Assembly: GCA_036365515.1 (NCBI GenBank)
Contig: CM070874.1
Coordinates: 110,471,235 to 110,535,234 of the forward strand
DNA: 64,000 bases
From: Torymus aiolomorphi
Taxonomy: Eukaryota > Arthropoda > Insecta > Hymenoptera > Torymidae
Reading direction: 5' to 3'
The notes under the pieces are model-generated. The model did no database searches. It had not been told where the DNA came from and was given only the letters and a program-made list of their open reading frames with translations. Shown piece after piece: positions 49,441 through 62,540 of the stretch; the first letter of the stretch is position 1; each line of letters starts with the position of its first letter. The position numbers and the translations under genes are program-made.

Positions 49441-49779
49441 ATGAGCGGCTCGCGCTATCGCGTGACCACTTCGCGAAACAAGACTCGGACAAGCCTTCTT
49501 TCTTCGAGTCATTTTTCTTGCGCTTTTTTTTCTCTTTTTGCCTCTTTCGTTTCTTATTTTTTCCTTTCCGTGCACGTACTTACATTTCGTTTTACATTTC
49601 ATACATTTTTACGAATCTTGTTACAAATTTATAAATTCTTTTTAGGAAACAATTTGTTTCGTTTACTAATAATAATTAACGTTAGAACGAGTAATAGCGT
49701 TTATTTATAAATAATTATAGCGGATATCAAATAATAAGTAGGTTTAGTCAGATGATATTCAAATATACTCAGCATATTA

Positions 49780-50355
49780 TTAAATCGAGGAACATACCAC
49801 CAACCACAAAACATCATAAAGAACACAATTTTCCACTAAAAAAATACCCACAACAAAATTTTAAAATACTCACTCAAGACCCCAGCCCCGCACTTTTCAG
49901 AACCCCTGCAATTACGCCAATTTCCCTTCTTCTTCCCAGCCCCGTCTTCCTAATCAGTCCCGCATCCACGACGTTTTCCCAACTTCGCAACCGTACACCT
50001 TGGCCGAGCGCGGTAGCATAATCGCTCGCTCACCTGGCACGTTAACGCCAGGCTCGTTCTCGTGACAGACAGGCCGGTTAGTCGGTCGACGGCGCACCGA
50101 CGCCTCGGCTAATTGAACCGGCCGCGCTTGCGTTTGCGCTCCCTCGCACGTCCCTGTCGGCCCTTTTAATTAATGGCCGACGTTTATGCGCGGCCCGAGT
50201 CCTTTAATTTCGGGGCTTACCTTGCGGCCGCAGTTTTATTATTACGTTGCGCTTTCTTCGGGCGAGGGAGAGAGGAAGGTTGCGACGAGGCGAGGAGGGT
50301 TGACATTTTGCGGGGGAGTAGTGTGAAAGGTGAAGGTTTAAATACGACGAGGTTG
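49780..50355. other. Skew island, right flank cut by a MITE
   Basis: 49861-49980 has C 50, G 12; 50281-50340 has G 27, C 5. The G-rich flank ends at the boundary of the element 50356-50932. Confidence 0.75.
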
Positions 50356-50932
50356 CCCTGGTGGAAATTCAAAACATTTTATAACTAATAACTGACCATG
50401 GATACTAAAAACTTGCTGTAAAATAGGAATTTCTATTGTCCAGTTTCCAGCTCCCGATGAAACGCCTTTTCTTCTATTATTTGACCATTTTATAGATTGA
50501 AAAATAGAATGAGTTTCTCGAAGACAAGCATAAGCTTGTTCTTGAGTATTTTAAGGGTATAAAAACTGATCAGTTTCTTTAATCTCGAAATGGCTAGCAG
50601 AAGGCTTATTGTTATGACGAGGAGTGAGAGAGACAAAATCAGATGGACAAATAAAAGTTTTGCTGAATTATTCATAGAATGAGTACAAAAAATGATTTTT
50701 TAGTTAATGTTACTTATTTATATTTTGTTAAGCTATCCAATGCACTTTAATGCTCTTTCATCAAAGATAAAATAAGTAAGTAAATCAAATACGAATATTT
50801 TGTTGTTACCTCAATCTAAGAAATAGGTAAATAATGGTCGAAAAATCGTTTCATCATAGCCATTAATTAGCCAGTTTTACTAGCTATTTTCTAACTTCTT
50901 GGCCATTTCATATAGATGGATTTCTACCAGGG
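50356..50932 (+). mobile_element. CCCTGGTAGAAA family, long copy C (best ends)
   Basis: Starts CCCTGGTGGAAATT and ends GGATTTCTACCAGGG, with TG at both flanks (50354-50355, 50933-50934). 577 bp; aligns along its length with copies A and B. Non-coding. With copies A and the short 15804 member, the flanks give a 2-bp duplication each time (GA, TG, TT). Confidence 0.85.
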
Positions 50933-51125
50933 TGGATAAATAATTATTTTAAATCAGGTTTGTGTACATGTGTTGATAGACGATGCTATGTTCATTTTGA
51001 AATCAGAATTAATTAATGATGCAATTAATATGGGATCATTAGGTTATCAGTCTCAAAATTACCCGTTGTAATTATGCGCGCATACATACGCGTTATTGAT
51101 TAATTTAATGTAACAACATCATGTA

Positions 51126-51157
51126 TAATAATAGATAGCTGCGGGTATCTATTATTA
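51126..51157. repeat. Perfect 12-bp stem, 8-nt loop
   Basis: TAATAATAGATA (51126-51137) and TATCTATTATTA (51146-51157) pair perfectly around GCTGCGGG. Confidence 0.75.
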
Positions 51158-51361
51158 TTAATGTATGCTTTAGAATTTGCGCACGAGAAACTGAAAGTGA
51201 TTTAATTACGCGAAAATTAAGTTAATTTCGCAAGCTGCGCGAAAAACTGTTTCCAGCGTATTGCGTAAAATACATCGGTCCATAATTGCAATACAAACGA
51301 GAATAATTAATGTAAAATATACTATAACGCAATTATTCTAATTGAGGCTGGCATCCAACTT

Positions 51362-51416
51362 ACGGTATTACATAATTTAATATATGTAACAGTAATACAT
51401 AATTATGGTAATGCCG
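51362..51416. repeat. Imperfect 16-bp hairpin
   Basis: ACGGTATTACATAATT (51362-51377) pairs with about 51401-51416 (two mismatches) around a 23-nt AT-rich loop. Confidence 0.6.
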
Positions 51417-51689
51417 TTCGCATAAACTATCGATCAGAGATTGGTTGTTTACGTGTAGTCGATTAAAATAAATGGAAATTTTTAATAGTTAAAATGCATA
51501 ATAGTTTTAAGCCAATATGTAATGCTGAATTACAAAATAATAAATTATATATATACCTTCAATAACTGACAGCCATATTTTTTTATATTACCAATATTAT
51601 TAATTATCATGACAAATTTTAATTACACCGACACTTTTAATATCGCGCCGTGCAAATGAAATATAATTATTATTCGCGGCAATATTTTC

Positions 51690-52330
51690 ATCTCTCATTT
51701 CATCACCCAAAAATTAATTACTCTCGTACATTCGCTGTCGGCCGCCTTCTCATCATTACTGCGATTATTAAAATTAAAATGTTAAATATCCCGTTTAATT
51801 TTTACCCCGAAAATCCAGCCCCTTCAACAGCCTCTCACCTAACCTTTCCCGCAAACCAAATCCCGTCTAAAATTCCGGCCCACTAATTAAACAGAAAGAT
51901 AGAGGCCGCACACGGCGACAACCGAAAAAAGAAAGAGTACATCCGAAATGACAACGTTCGCGTCCACGCGTGATGTACGTGCGAGAAACCCGATATCGCC
52001 TGCCGGCCGTACGCCGATTGAGAGTCCCATCCGGGTTCCTGCATCGATTGACGCTCGCAAAAGAGAGGAAGAGCGAGGCTCTAATTTCACCCACTTGCGA
52101 GTCCGAAACCGCGGAAATGAAGAGTGGGAGAGGAATGGGCACGCGACGACAAGGACGCCGATGGTCGCGAAAAACAATGAGTGCGACGCGAGTGCGAAAA
52201 AATAGTGTAGCCGACACAAAGGAGTTGTGTCATTTTTTTTTTGTCGTCGAGAGATCGAGTGGTGGTTTGTTGACGAGTATCGAAGGGTTGTGTATTAGGG
52301 TTTCGATGGATATATAGTGAGAGAATATTT
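51690..52330. other. Skew island
   Basis: 51781-51840 has C 21, G 5; 52261-52320 has G 22, C 3. The core carries overlapping ORFs of 85-116 codons on both strands, none convincing. Confidence 0.7.
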
Positions 52331-52800
52331 CGACGGTAATTCAATATACCTATGTTCTTCATTCAGGGATGGTTATTAGCGACGTGAGAGTAATTATTGG
52401 AGTATAACATTCACACTAATCAGGACAGTCGCGCTTTGAGCGATTGTCAATGCGTTACAATCGATAGATTCGACTAATTACTTATGTAATGCATGATGTA
52501 GTGAGCCTTTGTTGTTCAAATTGGACAATGAAAAGTTCTTTACTATATTAATAATGCTTCATATAGAATAATAATTCTGTGATAGATTAATATTGCAATA
52601 GTACGTATTTCAAAGTCGTAAAACTCACTCTACAAATTAAAATATAAAATAACAAAAAAAAAGTAATTTTTGATACGCTACATATTAATTGGACGGAGCG
52701 ATTTTAAATTATAGAAATGGATAATATGGTTACTTCTTTATATTAGAGCATAACGGATATACGAAATAATCAACGGAAGAGTACTTTCGAGAGAAATTTC
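52330..52800. other. AT-rich spacer
   Basis: No gene or repeat recognised. Confidence 0.4.
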
Positions 52801-53560
52801 ATACTCAATTCATAAATTCCCGTCTGATCGAATACAGCATCCATTAACATCTCGCACCCAATACCATTATATCCATTAGAACAATTGCCCCGCGCGCAGT
52901 AGCGCCGGCACGTAAAGTCGGCCAACGAAAGCCAGACGTTTCTCCGACCCCAAAAGAACCCGTACGTCATCGTCTCGGACTCCCTGCGCACCGTTACGAA
53001 GCTGCCGACGAACCGCAGAGCAGCGGAAGAAGAAAAAGACCGAGAAGAAAAGGAGAAAAAAAGCCGACACTGACGACGACGGCGACGGTGATGGTGGTAA
53101 GCCCTTTGCGGGCGAAAGAAGAATTTTAATTACGGCCGTCGAGGACTTTATCGCCAAACGAGGAGCGAAGCTGCGCGCGGCCAGCGATATTCAATTACGC
53201 GCGGGCGCGAAACACACAGCCTGGGCTTCGTCCAAATTACACCGAGCGGCAAGACGATAAGGAAGACGCCCTCTCCCTCTCTTGCTCTGTGTATGTGTAT
53301 GTGGGTCTGGGTGGATGTGTATATAGGTCGAAGGGATTTAGGGACGCTTTTCTTTTTCTTCGCGGAGCCGCGGGGATACAGTCGTCTGGTTGCTTGACAG
53401 GTAAATAAGCCCGCAGTGGTGGGAGCGGGCAGGGAGAGAGAGAGTGAGAAGGGGGTTAATGACGTCGGAGCGATGACGTTATTACTGTTTAGCGATTTGG
53501 AGATTAAATTGCGATCCGTTATGAATTGCTGGAATTTGTAAGGGGCTTGAAACCTTTTTA
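52800..53560. other. Skew island
   Basis: Mild C-rich side (52820-52930), purine-rich CpG core, G/T-rich right side (53281-53340: G 22, C 5). Confidence 0.6.
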
Positions 53561-54010
53561 GTATCGCGAATATTTTTCTGAAGGTTGACGATAATTATGA
53601 AGTTTCTTTGATGAAAAGTGGAAACCTTAGTAATTTTAAGCTATTGGAGATTCGTATCCTATTCGTTTGGTTTTAAAAGAAGTGATTTATAGTAGTTACT
53701 GGTTTTAGTTACATCAAAAACATCAAAGTTATTACGAAAAAGAAAATTTAATATGAAGCCTCAACGTATCAAACTAGTATAAGTAGATACATCCTAAATA
53801 CGGTCAGACCAGACATTTATATAGGACGTATTTATTATTTTCGTTGTATTTCAACTCAGACGTCTGTCTTTTTTTTGAGCTATTTTTAGATCAGTTTTAT
53901 ATAATTGTCTACAACACAACATGAAAATTGATACATTTCATACAGAAATAATTGAATTCTCTAAATGAAAAGTGAAATCCGAACTTTCATTACTGTTTCA
54001 GATAGTAATA
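53560..54010. other. AT-rich spacer
   Basis: No gene or repeat recognised. Confidence 0.4.
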
Positions 54011-54880
54011 CTATATAAAATCAATACAGCCCAGTATCAACAAACATCACACATCCACACGATACAAAAGGAAAAACTACATTTTTCATTTGAATACAAT
54101 TTTTCAATCACTCCACCCGTCCTAACACACTCCACCCAACAAATAAAAACATCTCCACACCTCTAAAAATACCGTTCATCACACGCCCACGTCTAAACTC
54201 CGCAAACAACGCTCGACTGTATTTCCAAAACAACCCCAAGAGGCCCCCACTGCGATCTCGCCGCTTTGCACAAGTGCACCTATCTATCTATCCATCCATC
54301 CCTTTCTCCCCCCTTCTCGTTTGATCCGTAGTGGCGTGAGCGCGCGGGCGGGGGGTGGGCGCCCGCCTCTAATCAAACGGCGCCGGCCGGACTCATCAGC
54401 GTAATCCGCGCGCGCGCAGGTGTCGCCGAATCGGCAAATTGAACCGGCATTGATTGGCGCGCGCGCGCGCGCAGCGGCGGTCGGAGGTGAAACGTAACGA
54501 ACCCGCAGACAGACCGCGGGGGGCGCCCTGCCGCTGCCGCCGGTAGCTAACGGATATTACTGTTATCGAAGACTATTCGATTTGCGCAGGTGAGCGAGAG
54601 GGAAGTAGGTGGGGTAACAGTGGAAGGGAGAAGCAGAGAGAGAGAGAGAGACGATCAATTTGACCCGCTTCCTTTTCCGAGGCGCTTTTATTTTAGCGAG
54701 GACGCCGCCGGGCGTCCTTAACCGATGTTTTTTCCGCGACGAGAGGAGGTACGTTTTTGTTCTGTCTCTCGCTCGCTCGAGTTGGGGGATGCGGCGGTTT
54801 TATTTGATGTAGATTTGGGTTTACTGCTTTGCATTTGATTTGAAGATGGAGATTGCTGGTTAGTTTTTGAACTCAAAATG
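54010..54880. other. Skew island (clearest example)
   Basis: 54001-54300 has C 99, G 26, with A exceeding T (54121-54180: A 25, T 11). 54781-54900 has G 34, C 11, with T exceeding A (54781-54840: T 27, A 8). The core contains two alternating CG runs. Confidence 0.85.
54407..54472. repeat. Two alternating CG runs in island core
   Basis: (CG)n at 54407-54417 and (GC)8 at 54457-54472, Z-DNA-prone sequence at the centre of the skew switch. Confidence 0.9.
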
Positions 54881-55592
54881 GCCGTTGCTTTTAAAATTTA
54901 CAAAAGAATAAAATATTTGTTTAATTAAATATGATTTGTGGAAAATGTATATCATAAAAGTATGATAATATGTACGAGAATCGAAATTTGAATAAATTAG
55001 AATCAGAGTGTAAAAATAGAAATAAGCTGTTGTAGTATTAACGATTTCTTATAATAAACACGGTTTGTGGGGTGAAAGAAAAAAAGTCTAAGATGCCACT
55101 TTAACGGAATACTTTCTAAGCTTAGCTTCTGTTGAATCAATAGAAAGCCTTCGTTGCTAGACGTTATCGCATGAGTCAAAATATGACGTAAATGTGACAA
55201 ATGCCGTTTCTCACTTGTGACAGTATTTCATTTATATCTATAAATAGTTACATTCTTCATGCAATAAAAATGCAAAACATTTAGAGCTGTTATATTAATC
55301 GAACGTATAACGCATTTTCTGTAACGCTTAGTATAACATTTCCACGCGTTTGTTTCGCACCTAAACTCAAGCTGATAATTCAATTTAGCACTTAGCGGCA
55401 CTTTTCAAATTCGCTGACGTGTGGCTGAGATAACACGTGTGCTAATCGATGGCTTTGATTTAACGGGAACCTCAAAAACAATATTGTACTTCCCAGCCAG
55501 CGCTTGAATTTACCTATTAGAGTAGAAATAACCTCTAAACAGTTGACGTTTTGCAAATAACGTACGGACATGTTTTCCTAAAAAATTAAAAC

Positions 55593-55660
<68 letters not shown>

Positions 55661-55750
55661 GTTGAAAATCATTTCACTTGATTTATTTCGTGTCTCCAGC
55701 AAGCTCCAGATTCCTTCTACGAGGAATGTACGAAAATCCTCCGAAATTAA
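54880..55750. other. AT-rich spacer with long (TA)n
   Basis: Ends in the (TA)n array at 55595-55657. Nothing else recognised. Confidence 0.5.
55595..55657. repeat. (TA)n microsatellite
   Basis: About 63 bases of alternating T and A, able to extrude as a cruciform. Confidence 0.95.
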
Positions 55751-56440
55751 TATTAATGCCTTCCTCTTAAGAGCGCAGCGACGCCGCTAACGAACAATCA
55801 CGTACACTGAACAAATCAAGCGCGCAGCTTTCTCGAAAATCGCAAAAACATCCCTCCCTCTCTCTCCCCTCAGCGCGCACAAAAAACACGCCTCGAACCC
55901 CCGGCGAAATTCAGCTCTCGCGCCTCGAGTTTCCGCGTTTCCCTTCTCTCCCACCCCACAAGAACCTTCCCTCCTCGTTTACCCGGGCAAGTTGATCCTC
56001 CTCATTAATAATCCTCTCTCGCGCGTCTCGTTTCTACTTTTAGGCCCGAGCGCAAGCTGCTTTCTTACCGCGCTATGCTATGGAGCCGCCCATCATTAAT
56101 CGTGGAGATTCCACCGAGGCTCTCTTACTGATCAGTGATTCCGCGGTATTTATTTCGCAAAGTCACCCGTGCGTTTTTCACTTTTTTTTAGAGAGGTTTT
56201 TTTCGCGTGAGTGAGAGAGGTTGAATCAATCGGGTAATGAATGAATCGCCTGATGGCTGGCCGTTCGGACGATTATAAAAAAGGAAGTAGCATGGTACGT
56301 CGATGATCGTTTCTTTTCGTAATGTATGTACATAGGTTTTCTTTCGCGGCGCGTATATATAGATAATAGCAAGGTTTTTTTCCTGGTTCTTTGGAGCTGC
56401 TTTTTCGGCAGAGTTGATCGATGAAGTCGAGAGGCCTCGT
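55750..56440. other. Skew island (weak right side)
   Basis: 55861-55920 has C 26, G 10. The right side (56190-56400) is only mildly G/T-rich. Confidence 0.5.
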
Positions 56441-56509
56441 TAATTATGGATTTTTCCCAGCGCGTTTAATATAAGGCTTTAATTTATTTACTCCCGTAAT
56501 AATGATTAG

Positions 56510-57060
56510 CCGGCACGTGATTGTTCTCCCTTTTCTTCCCTTTATTTTTCCCATTCTCTCATATCCCTCCCTTCATTAGACCTCCCTTTTCCAAGAAAAT
56601 AAAAGAAGCTTGTCAGCGAGAAGTAGACTGATTCTGATTAGGAAACGCACGCGCGGGGCCGTTTCACTTAATTTTTAACGCTCGCCAAGTATATAGTGGG
56701 AGAGAAAGAGAGAGAGAGAGGGTGAGCTGAACGGTGAAAAATGAAAATAAAATAGCTTCTCTCGTTCGTGAAGAACCTAGTCTTCGGAAGCCGTAAAAAA
56801 ATACTTAAAGCAGCGAGGATACGTGCTTCCTAATAAACGTCACGAAATGCGCTATTTTTCTCGTAAAGTGAGGGCACGGTGGTTGCCCTGTAGAGAGAGA
56901 GAGAGAGAGGGGGGAGAGGGGGGGGAGGCAGTTAAATTGATAATCTTTTTAATTAAAAACATAAGACGCTAAATCATTGGTTAGAAGTTTTATTTCGTGG
57001 AACGAATAGCGAAACGTTATGGGTGGAAGGGCGTTGGCCACATTGCTTGACTGATAAATC
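56510..57060. other. Skew island with small core
   Basis: 56521-56580 has C 21, G 2; 56881-56940 has G 31, C 4. GA runs at 56707-56720 and 56893-56909 lie on the G-rich side. Confidence 0.65.
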
Positions 57061-57530
57061 CCGGCTGCCCGTGGACATTAATTTAGAAAAACAATATACG
57101 GACTCGTAAAGTAAAATATAATTCTGCGAGAAATTGCTTAAAAAGTAGTTATAACGGGTGGGGTGTCCTGAAAAAATCTATTCAGAAAATGCTGATGTAT
57201 AAAAAATTTATTTTTAGTTTATTTTATATTCCTTATTTTTCTTTTTCAACTCTTTGCGAGTCTTGTATATTACAAGTATTGCACCAAAACCATATATCCT
57301 TTTTACAAAGCCAGTTCATAGTTACAAACCAAACCTTGTTAATATTAACGGCAGATAATTATTCTGAGCTGAAATGTTCGTGCAAAAGCTGAATTTACGC
57401 CTGAGAAAATCCTCTCTTAACATTGTTACATCAGTAATTTTGTGAACATATAAACAGCAATATTCTATATTCAATATCAAACGGATATTCCGACATTTAA
57501 TCTACAAAATTCGAAACATCCATAATTCTT
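57060..57530. other. AT-rich spacer
   Basis: No gene or repeat recognised. Confidence 0.4.
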
Positions 57531-58730
57531 ATATATTACGGTAATCATTACGACCATAATTCGCACACCTTCGGCGAATGACTAAACAAAACAAATATCC
57601 GTGACCAGCGGCCAAAAAACCCCAATCCATATAACGAGAGCCTCCGCAGACCGCAAGTAGCAAACCGCAAGCGCAAACACCAGCAATCAGCCAACCATCC
57701 AACACCGACAACTACTGCTACTACTACGAATGAATGAAAGACAGGGAACAAAAAAAAGCGAAAGAAGAAGTCTCCATCCTGCGGAAACCCGAGCGGAAGG
57801 GGTCGGCCAACAATCTTGCAAACACTGCTGAGAGCCCTAGCTAGCTAGCGCGCACGGCCTCGCCCAAGAGCAATCCCGAGGCGGCATCTTCGGGGGGTAA
57901 ACAGAGAGAGAGAGAGAGAGAGGGGGGCGAGAGCGGAAAATTCGAGCGCACGCGCCTCCGTTTGACCGCAACGATTTTCGTCGCCAGGGGACGCACGCGT
58001 ATAGAGGAGGGGAGAGAGAAAGAGAAAGAGAGAGAGAGAGGGTAGCAGCGTGTGCGCGCGCCGACGATCGAACCCTCCGTCTCTGTCTCGCTCTCGCGTG
58101 TGTGTGCAAACAGCCCGAGATACAACCGCGAGGTAAACAACATTCTATTCGATTGCCGCCCGCCGCTGCGGCGGCAGGGATCTCTCTCTCTCTCCCTCTC
58201 GCTCGAGCGCGCGTTTTCTTTGTCTCTCTCTCTCTCTCTCTTGCTCTCTCGATGCCTTCGCTCATTTGCTCGAAGTGGGTCAGGGAACGCGACGGGGAGG
58301 GAGGAAGCGCGGGAAAATTAAAGAGTTCGCGTGCGCTGTTCTTCGGGGAGCAGAGAGAAGACGGCAGAGAGCAGAGAGAAGAGCGTGTGTATACGTATGT
58401 GTGGGCGGAGTGAATTTCTGGAAATGTCTCCTGGACGGTTTCGATTTGCATCTTCGCGGAAAAGAGGATGTTTTCTTGGAAGATCGTTCTGTGTCTGTGT
58501 GTGGAGGATCGTAGCGGAATGGTCGCACTGACGTGCAATCTCGATACGAGCTTTTGTTCGAATTGTTCGTTTAATTTGGTATATTCGCTTGTAATATTGG
58601 ACGATTTAGGTTTAAGGTCAATCAATGAGACGGCCATTTTCGAACGAATACACGCGTATTTCGGGAAGGAAAATCGGGCTCTTGATTTAATAAGTTAGCA
58701 GGGAACGCGGATTTTATAGACGAAATTTGA
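57530..58730. other. Skew island (large core with alternating GA and CT runs)
   Basis: Left 57661-57720 has C 24, G 7. Core 57840-58400 mixes GA and CT runs. G-rich side 58420-58800. The longest ORF of the window (266 codons, minus strand 57837-58637) lies here but is Ser-Leu and Arg-Glu low complexity. Confidence 0.65.
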
Positions 58731-59029
58731 GGTGACTCTTGTTTAAAATTGAAGAAGGAATCGAAGTACTTTTGGGGAATCTTCGGAGGTGAATATTACG
58801 TTACTTATTGATAAGTTTATAGAATATTCATTGAACATTAATCTCCATTCAATCATTAACAATTCAATAATACTTGAAAAAGCAAAATCCTTCCAAACTG
58901 ATTTTCAAATTTATAAAACTGCCATTTGATAGGATTTTTTTATTTAAACAAGACCACAGATGAAAGTGTTTTTTCTTCTTGTTTCATTTGATAAGCTTCA
59001 ACGCTATTCCAGTTCAATAATAACACGTT

Positions 59030-59500
59030 ATAGCACCAACACGAAAAAAAGCAACATATATCCACAAACCACCCCCAAAAAAACCAAAACACTCAGCCAC
59101 CCTTTGAAACTCGATCCACTTTCACCGGCACTTCGCTCAATATTTGATCTCTCACTCTCTCTCTCCCCGCGTCTATCCATCTCCTCCGCGAATCAAGACA
59201 GAGACACCCATATATATACGCGCGCTCGTTCGTTCGTTCGATTATTTACCGAGAGAGTCACGGGCGTGGGAAGGGGAGCAACTTCCTGGGGGCGCACAGG
59301 TGTCATAATAAACGCTCGGCTGACTTTCGGCATATATGTATGCAAAGGGGCAAATATTTTCCCGACGCAAACACTCGCGCGCGCGGGTTTCCTTCCACGC
59401 GCGCAAGGAAAGAGTTCGAGGGTGGAGGCGACGGCGGCTTCGTCGCCACTTTACACGAGGCTAATGCAAACTAATCCGCCTGCTGGCGTGAATTTCGCGG

Positions 59501-59552
<52 letters not shown>

Positions 59553-59810
59553 TTTCGGGAGTGCGGTGCTGGCGTTTTGTGGGTAAGCGTATTAGAGGAA
59601 GGAAGGTGAGAGGTTAGAAGTATTTTACAAGTATTTTCAGGAACTGTTGGGGCTAGATTTTTCCGGGGAGTCTGTGTTTCCTGGAAATTTAGCGGATAAA
59701 GTAGTAAAGTTGGTACGAGGATTGGACATGCTTTGAGAATTCTTGAATTTTGCTTTTTGCTTTTTCGAACACATTGTCAAAGTAGATGCGGTGTGGGTTA
59801 GTCAGCCGTT
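59030..59810. other. Skew island
   Basis: 59041-59100 has C 21, G 3; 59581-59640 has G 20, C 3. The G-rich side begins with (GA)n at 59504-59548. Confidence 0.75.
59504..59548 (+). repeat. (GA)22 microsatellite
   Basis: About 45 bases of pure GA on the G-rich side. Confidence 0.95.
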
Positions 59811-60039
59811 AAATTTTAATTAACTTCGCAGATGTGCTGCTTACGGAACCAGCAATTTACAAATACATGCATCTCTCGGTATATACATAGATTAATTAAA
59901 AAAGTATTTCATTTAATCAATACTTTAATTAACGCATTGCAAAATCAGTACTAAACCAATAATTACATGAAAATATAACTACATGTTCATAATGAAACTT
60001 ACATGTAAAAACTCATTACTTATGTATAAATCAACCTCT

Positions 60040-60960
60040 CTCTTCTGTTTGACGTCGTAACAACCCAATAGCAGCATAATTTCCAAAACCTAATCACATT
60101 ATACCATGAAAATATTCGCTGCCATCTTTACCCTCGCCCTCTCTCATTACCAGCCTTCATTTCAACAAAACCTCAACAAACAAACAGCACACGCGCGCGC
60201 CTAATACCTTAAAAGAGCATCGCGAATGCAACGCGCGGCGGTATATACACGATCCTCTCAAGCAGCTTCCCCCGCGCGCGCGTCGTCAAAGGCGCTCACC
60301 ACGGCATCATCATCATCCTTGTTTGTCGCCGCGGCGGCGGCCGTAGAGTAATTAAAACGTTACACATTTTGTAAATTACCGGACGCAGCATCCGCTCTCC
60401 GGCACGTATTACACGAAGAAATCTCAAGAGCCCCGCCCCCCAACCACTGTTCTATTTATATCCTCGCAGCGTGTCTTCCTCGACAAGCCGCTCGCTCTAA
60501 GACTGCTGCATGCGGTGCAGAAGCACCGGCGAAAAGAAACTTCGCCCTTCGCGAGAGAGAAAGAGAGATAGCATCGTGGAGGAGGGGAGATCGTGCGATA
60601 CGCAGAGAGAGGCGTCGATGAGGTTGATAGATAGCGAGGCCGAAATTACTATTTCGCTTTGGTTATTAATTAAGCCGAAGATGGTGTTATCGGCGGCCGG
60701 GGCGATAATTTTTTTTTTCCTTTTTCAAGGGGGGACGGATGGTATATGGAAATAGACGGCGATTATTTATTGAAGAAGCGGCGAAAGCGTGGCAATGTTG
60801 ATTTTTGATTTGGGGCTCTAGGCGCGCGCTCTCTGCTCTGGACGCCGTATTTAGCCGGGCGTGAATTATTCGTGATTGATTATTCCGGTCGCGAGCGTTG
60901 TGTTCGATTAAAATATATAGGAGCGGGTTTTGGGACACGAAAGTTTCTATATACGCCGAC
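60040..60960. other. Skew island
   Basis: 60121-60180 has C 24, G 3; 60721-60780 has G 20, C 5. Core 60180-60620 is CpG-rich with (CAT)n at about 60306. Confidence 0.75.
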
Positions 60961-61790
60961 ACGATCGTGACACACGAGTTAAGTGATTATATGTCCATTC
61001 GCGTTGTTGTGTAACCCCGGGTGACAGGCGGAAATTAAAAAATCATCTACTGTACTCGAAACGCGAAGGGTCAACGTTAGCTTTATTTGGAAAACATTTC
61101 TAACATACTTTTTATGCTACGCGTTGCATCTTTTTACGTTTATGAAGTCACGTGGATTTTATAACTTTCAGTGTTTTCCATTTAATAGAATGTGGGAAAG
61201 TAAATTATTCTTTCGTAAAATTGAGAGTAAATTTTACAAATTGCATTTGTCTTTTTCTCGATAGTAAGCAAACTGTAGATAAATAATGTAATGACGAATT
61301 TCGTAATACGTCTATCCAGGTGTTTCTACGGTTAGTATCGCAATATTTTATCTGTAGATGTATCGTTGAATTAATGGAGATGAATAGGCACGTTTAAGCG
61401 CAATTTTGATTATATCGCATAACTCAAGCATATTAACTTAAGGGTCTCCCTTTCTCATTTCGTCAGAATTGATTATTCACAGTGGTGACAGCAGATAAAA
61501 TCGGACTTGCCCGGTTACAAATATACATATGCATATGTACGTGTAGGCCATTCACATGAATGCAGAAAACTCATCAGGGGTTGATCACAATAATTTAGAA
61601 CGCGTGTCTTGTTATTCATGAACCGAAAAAAGGTTAAAAATATGACAAACCGACTTATACTAAACTATTTTTGGTTTGCAAACTTATTGTTTTGTTGATT
61701 AAGGATTTACGCAGATAGACTTATGAAAATTAACTACTTCAATTTACCTTAAATTAAATATATTTTTCCTTATCTCAAAAAGTACCAGTC
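60960..61790. other. AT-rich spacer
   Basis: No gene or repeat recognised. Confidence 0.4.
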
Positions 61791-62540
61791 ATCCAGTTAT
61801 TCACATTTATAACAAAAGCTCTACAAACTACCTTTTTACCACAGTATCATCAAGACCAGCCCCTCGCCCTACAGCCGTGTTAATCGCTCTAAAATCTTTC
61901 CTGAATTATGCACTATTTCAATAGCATAGCTCGAGCCTCGTCGTCTCCTCGCCCGTCGCTAAAACCCCGACGTGAAATAACGAGGTAAGAAACAGTCGGG
62001 CGCATATTCGAATGGCGGGCGCGCAAAGAGAATAAGAGCCCGTGCCACCCTTCGCGCGAGCGAGCGAGAGAGAGATCGAGAGGGCGGATTTGGAGCTCTG
62101 CCACGCCGGGAGAGTGCCCTCCTGCCTCGAGAGCTCTACTGCGATCAGTGATACCACACTACACGTGGGGGGCGCCGGGGCGGAGGCGTCGTTCGCGCGG
62201 TTGGTACTTGTGCATCGGGCCACAAGAAGAGAGAGAGGGAGAGAGACACCGGGAGAGGAAGAAGAAGAGGAAACAGGTGGAAAAGCTCGCCGCTGGAGTG
62301 GGGGAAAGAGTTAATATTGATAATCGCTCGGGCGACGAGAGCCGCCGTCGCGGCTGTGTGGCTGGAGGGGGTGGAAAAAAATTTAAGCACGTCGTTCGGT
62401 TGCCGCCGCTGCTCTAGCCTCGGTGCCGGATTTTTAATTAACGGTGGATCTTCTTCGAGCGGGGTAAGAGTGGACGAGAGGGTGGATTTTGATACGCTTA
62501 TAAGCGCGTGTGTTTTAAAGAGCTTTTCTTTATAATAAAT
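61790..62540. other. Skew island
   Basis: 61801-61860 has C 17, G 4; 62461-62520 has G 23, C 5. Confidence 0.65.

Larger units (their letters stand above)
50935..51690. other. AT-rich spacer with two strong hairpins
   Basis: AT-rich with two stem-loops (51126-51157 and 51362-51416). No gene recognised. Confidence 0.5.

Noticed and set aside
57837..58637. 266-codon minus-strand ORF, the longest in the window
   Set aside because: The translation is dominated by Ser-Leu and Arg-Glu strings from CT/GA repeats and shows no domain. Overlapping ORFs occur on both strands of the same island core, as expected from stop-codon depletion in GC-rich repeats.
58960..59586. 208-codon plus-strand ORF
   Set aside because: Ends in an Arg-Glu run encoded by the GA microsatellite; no domain.
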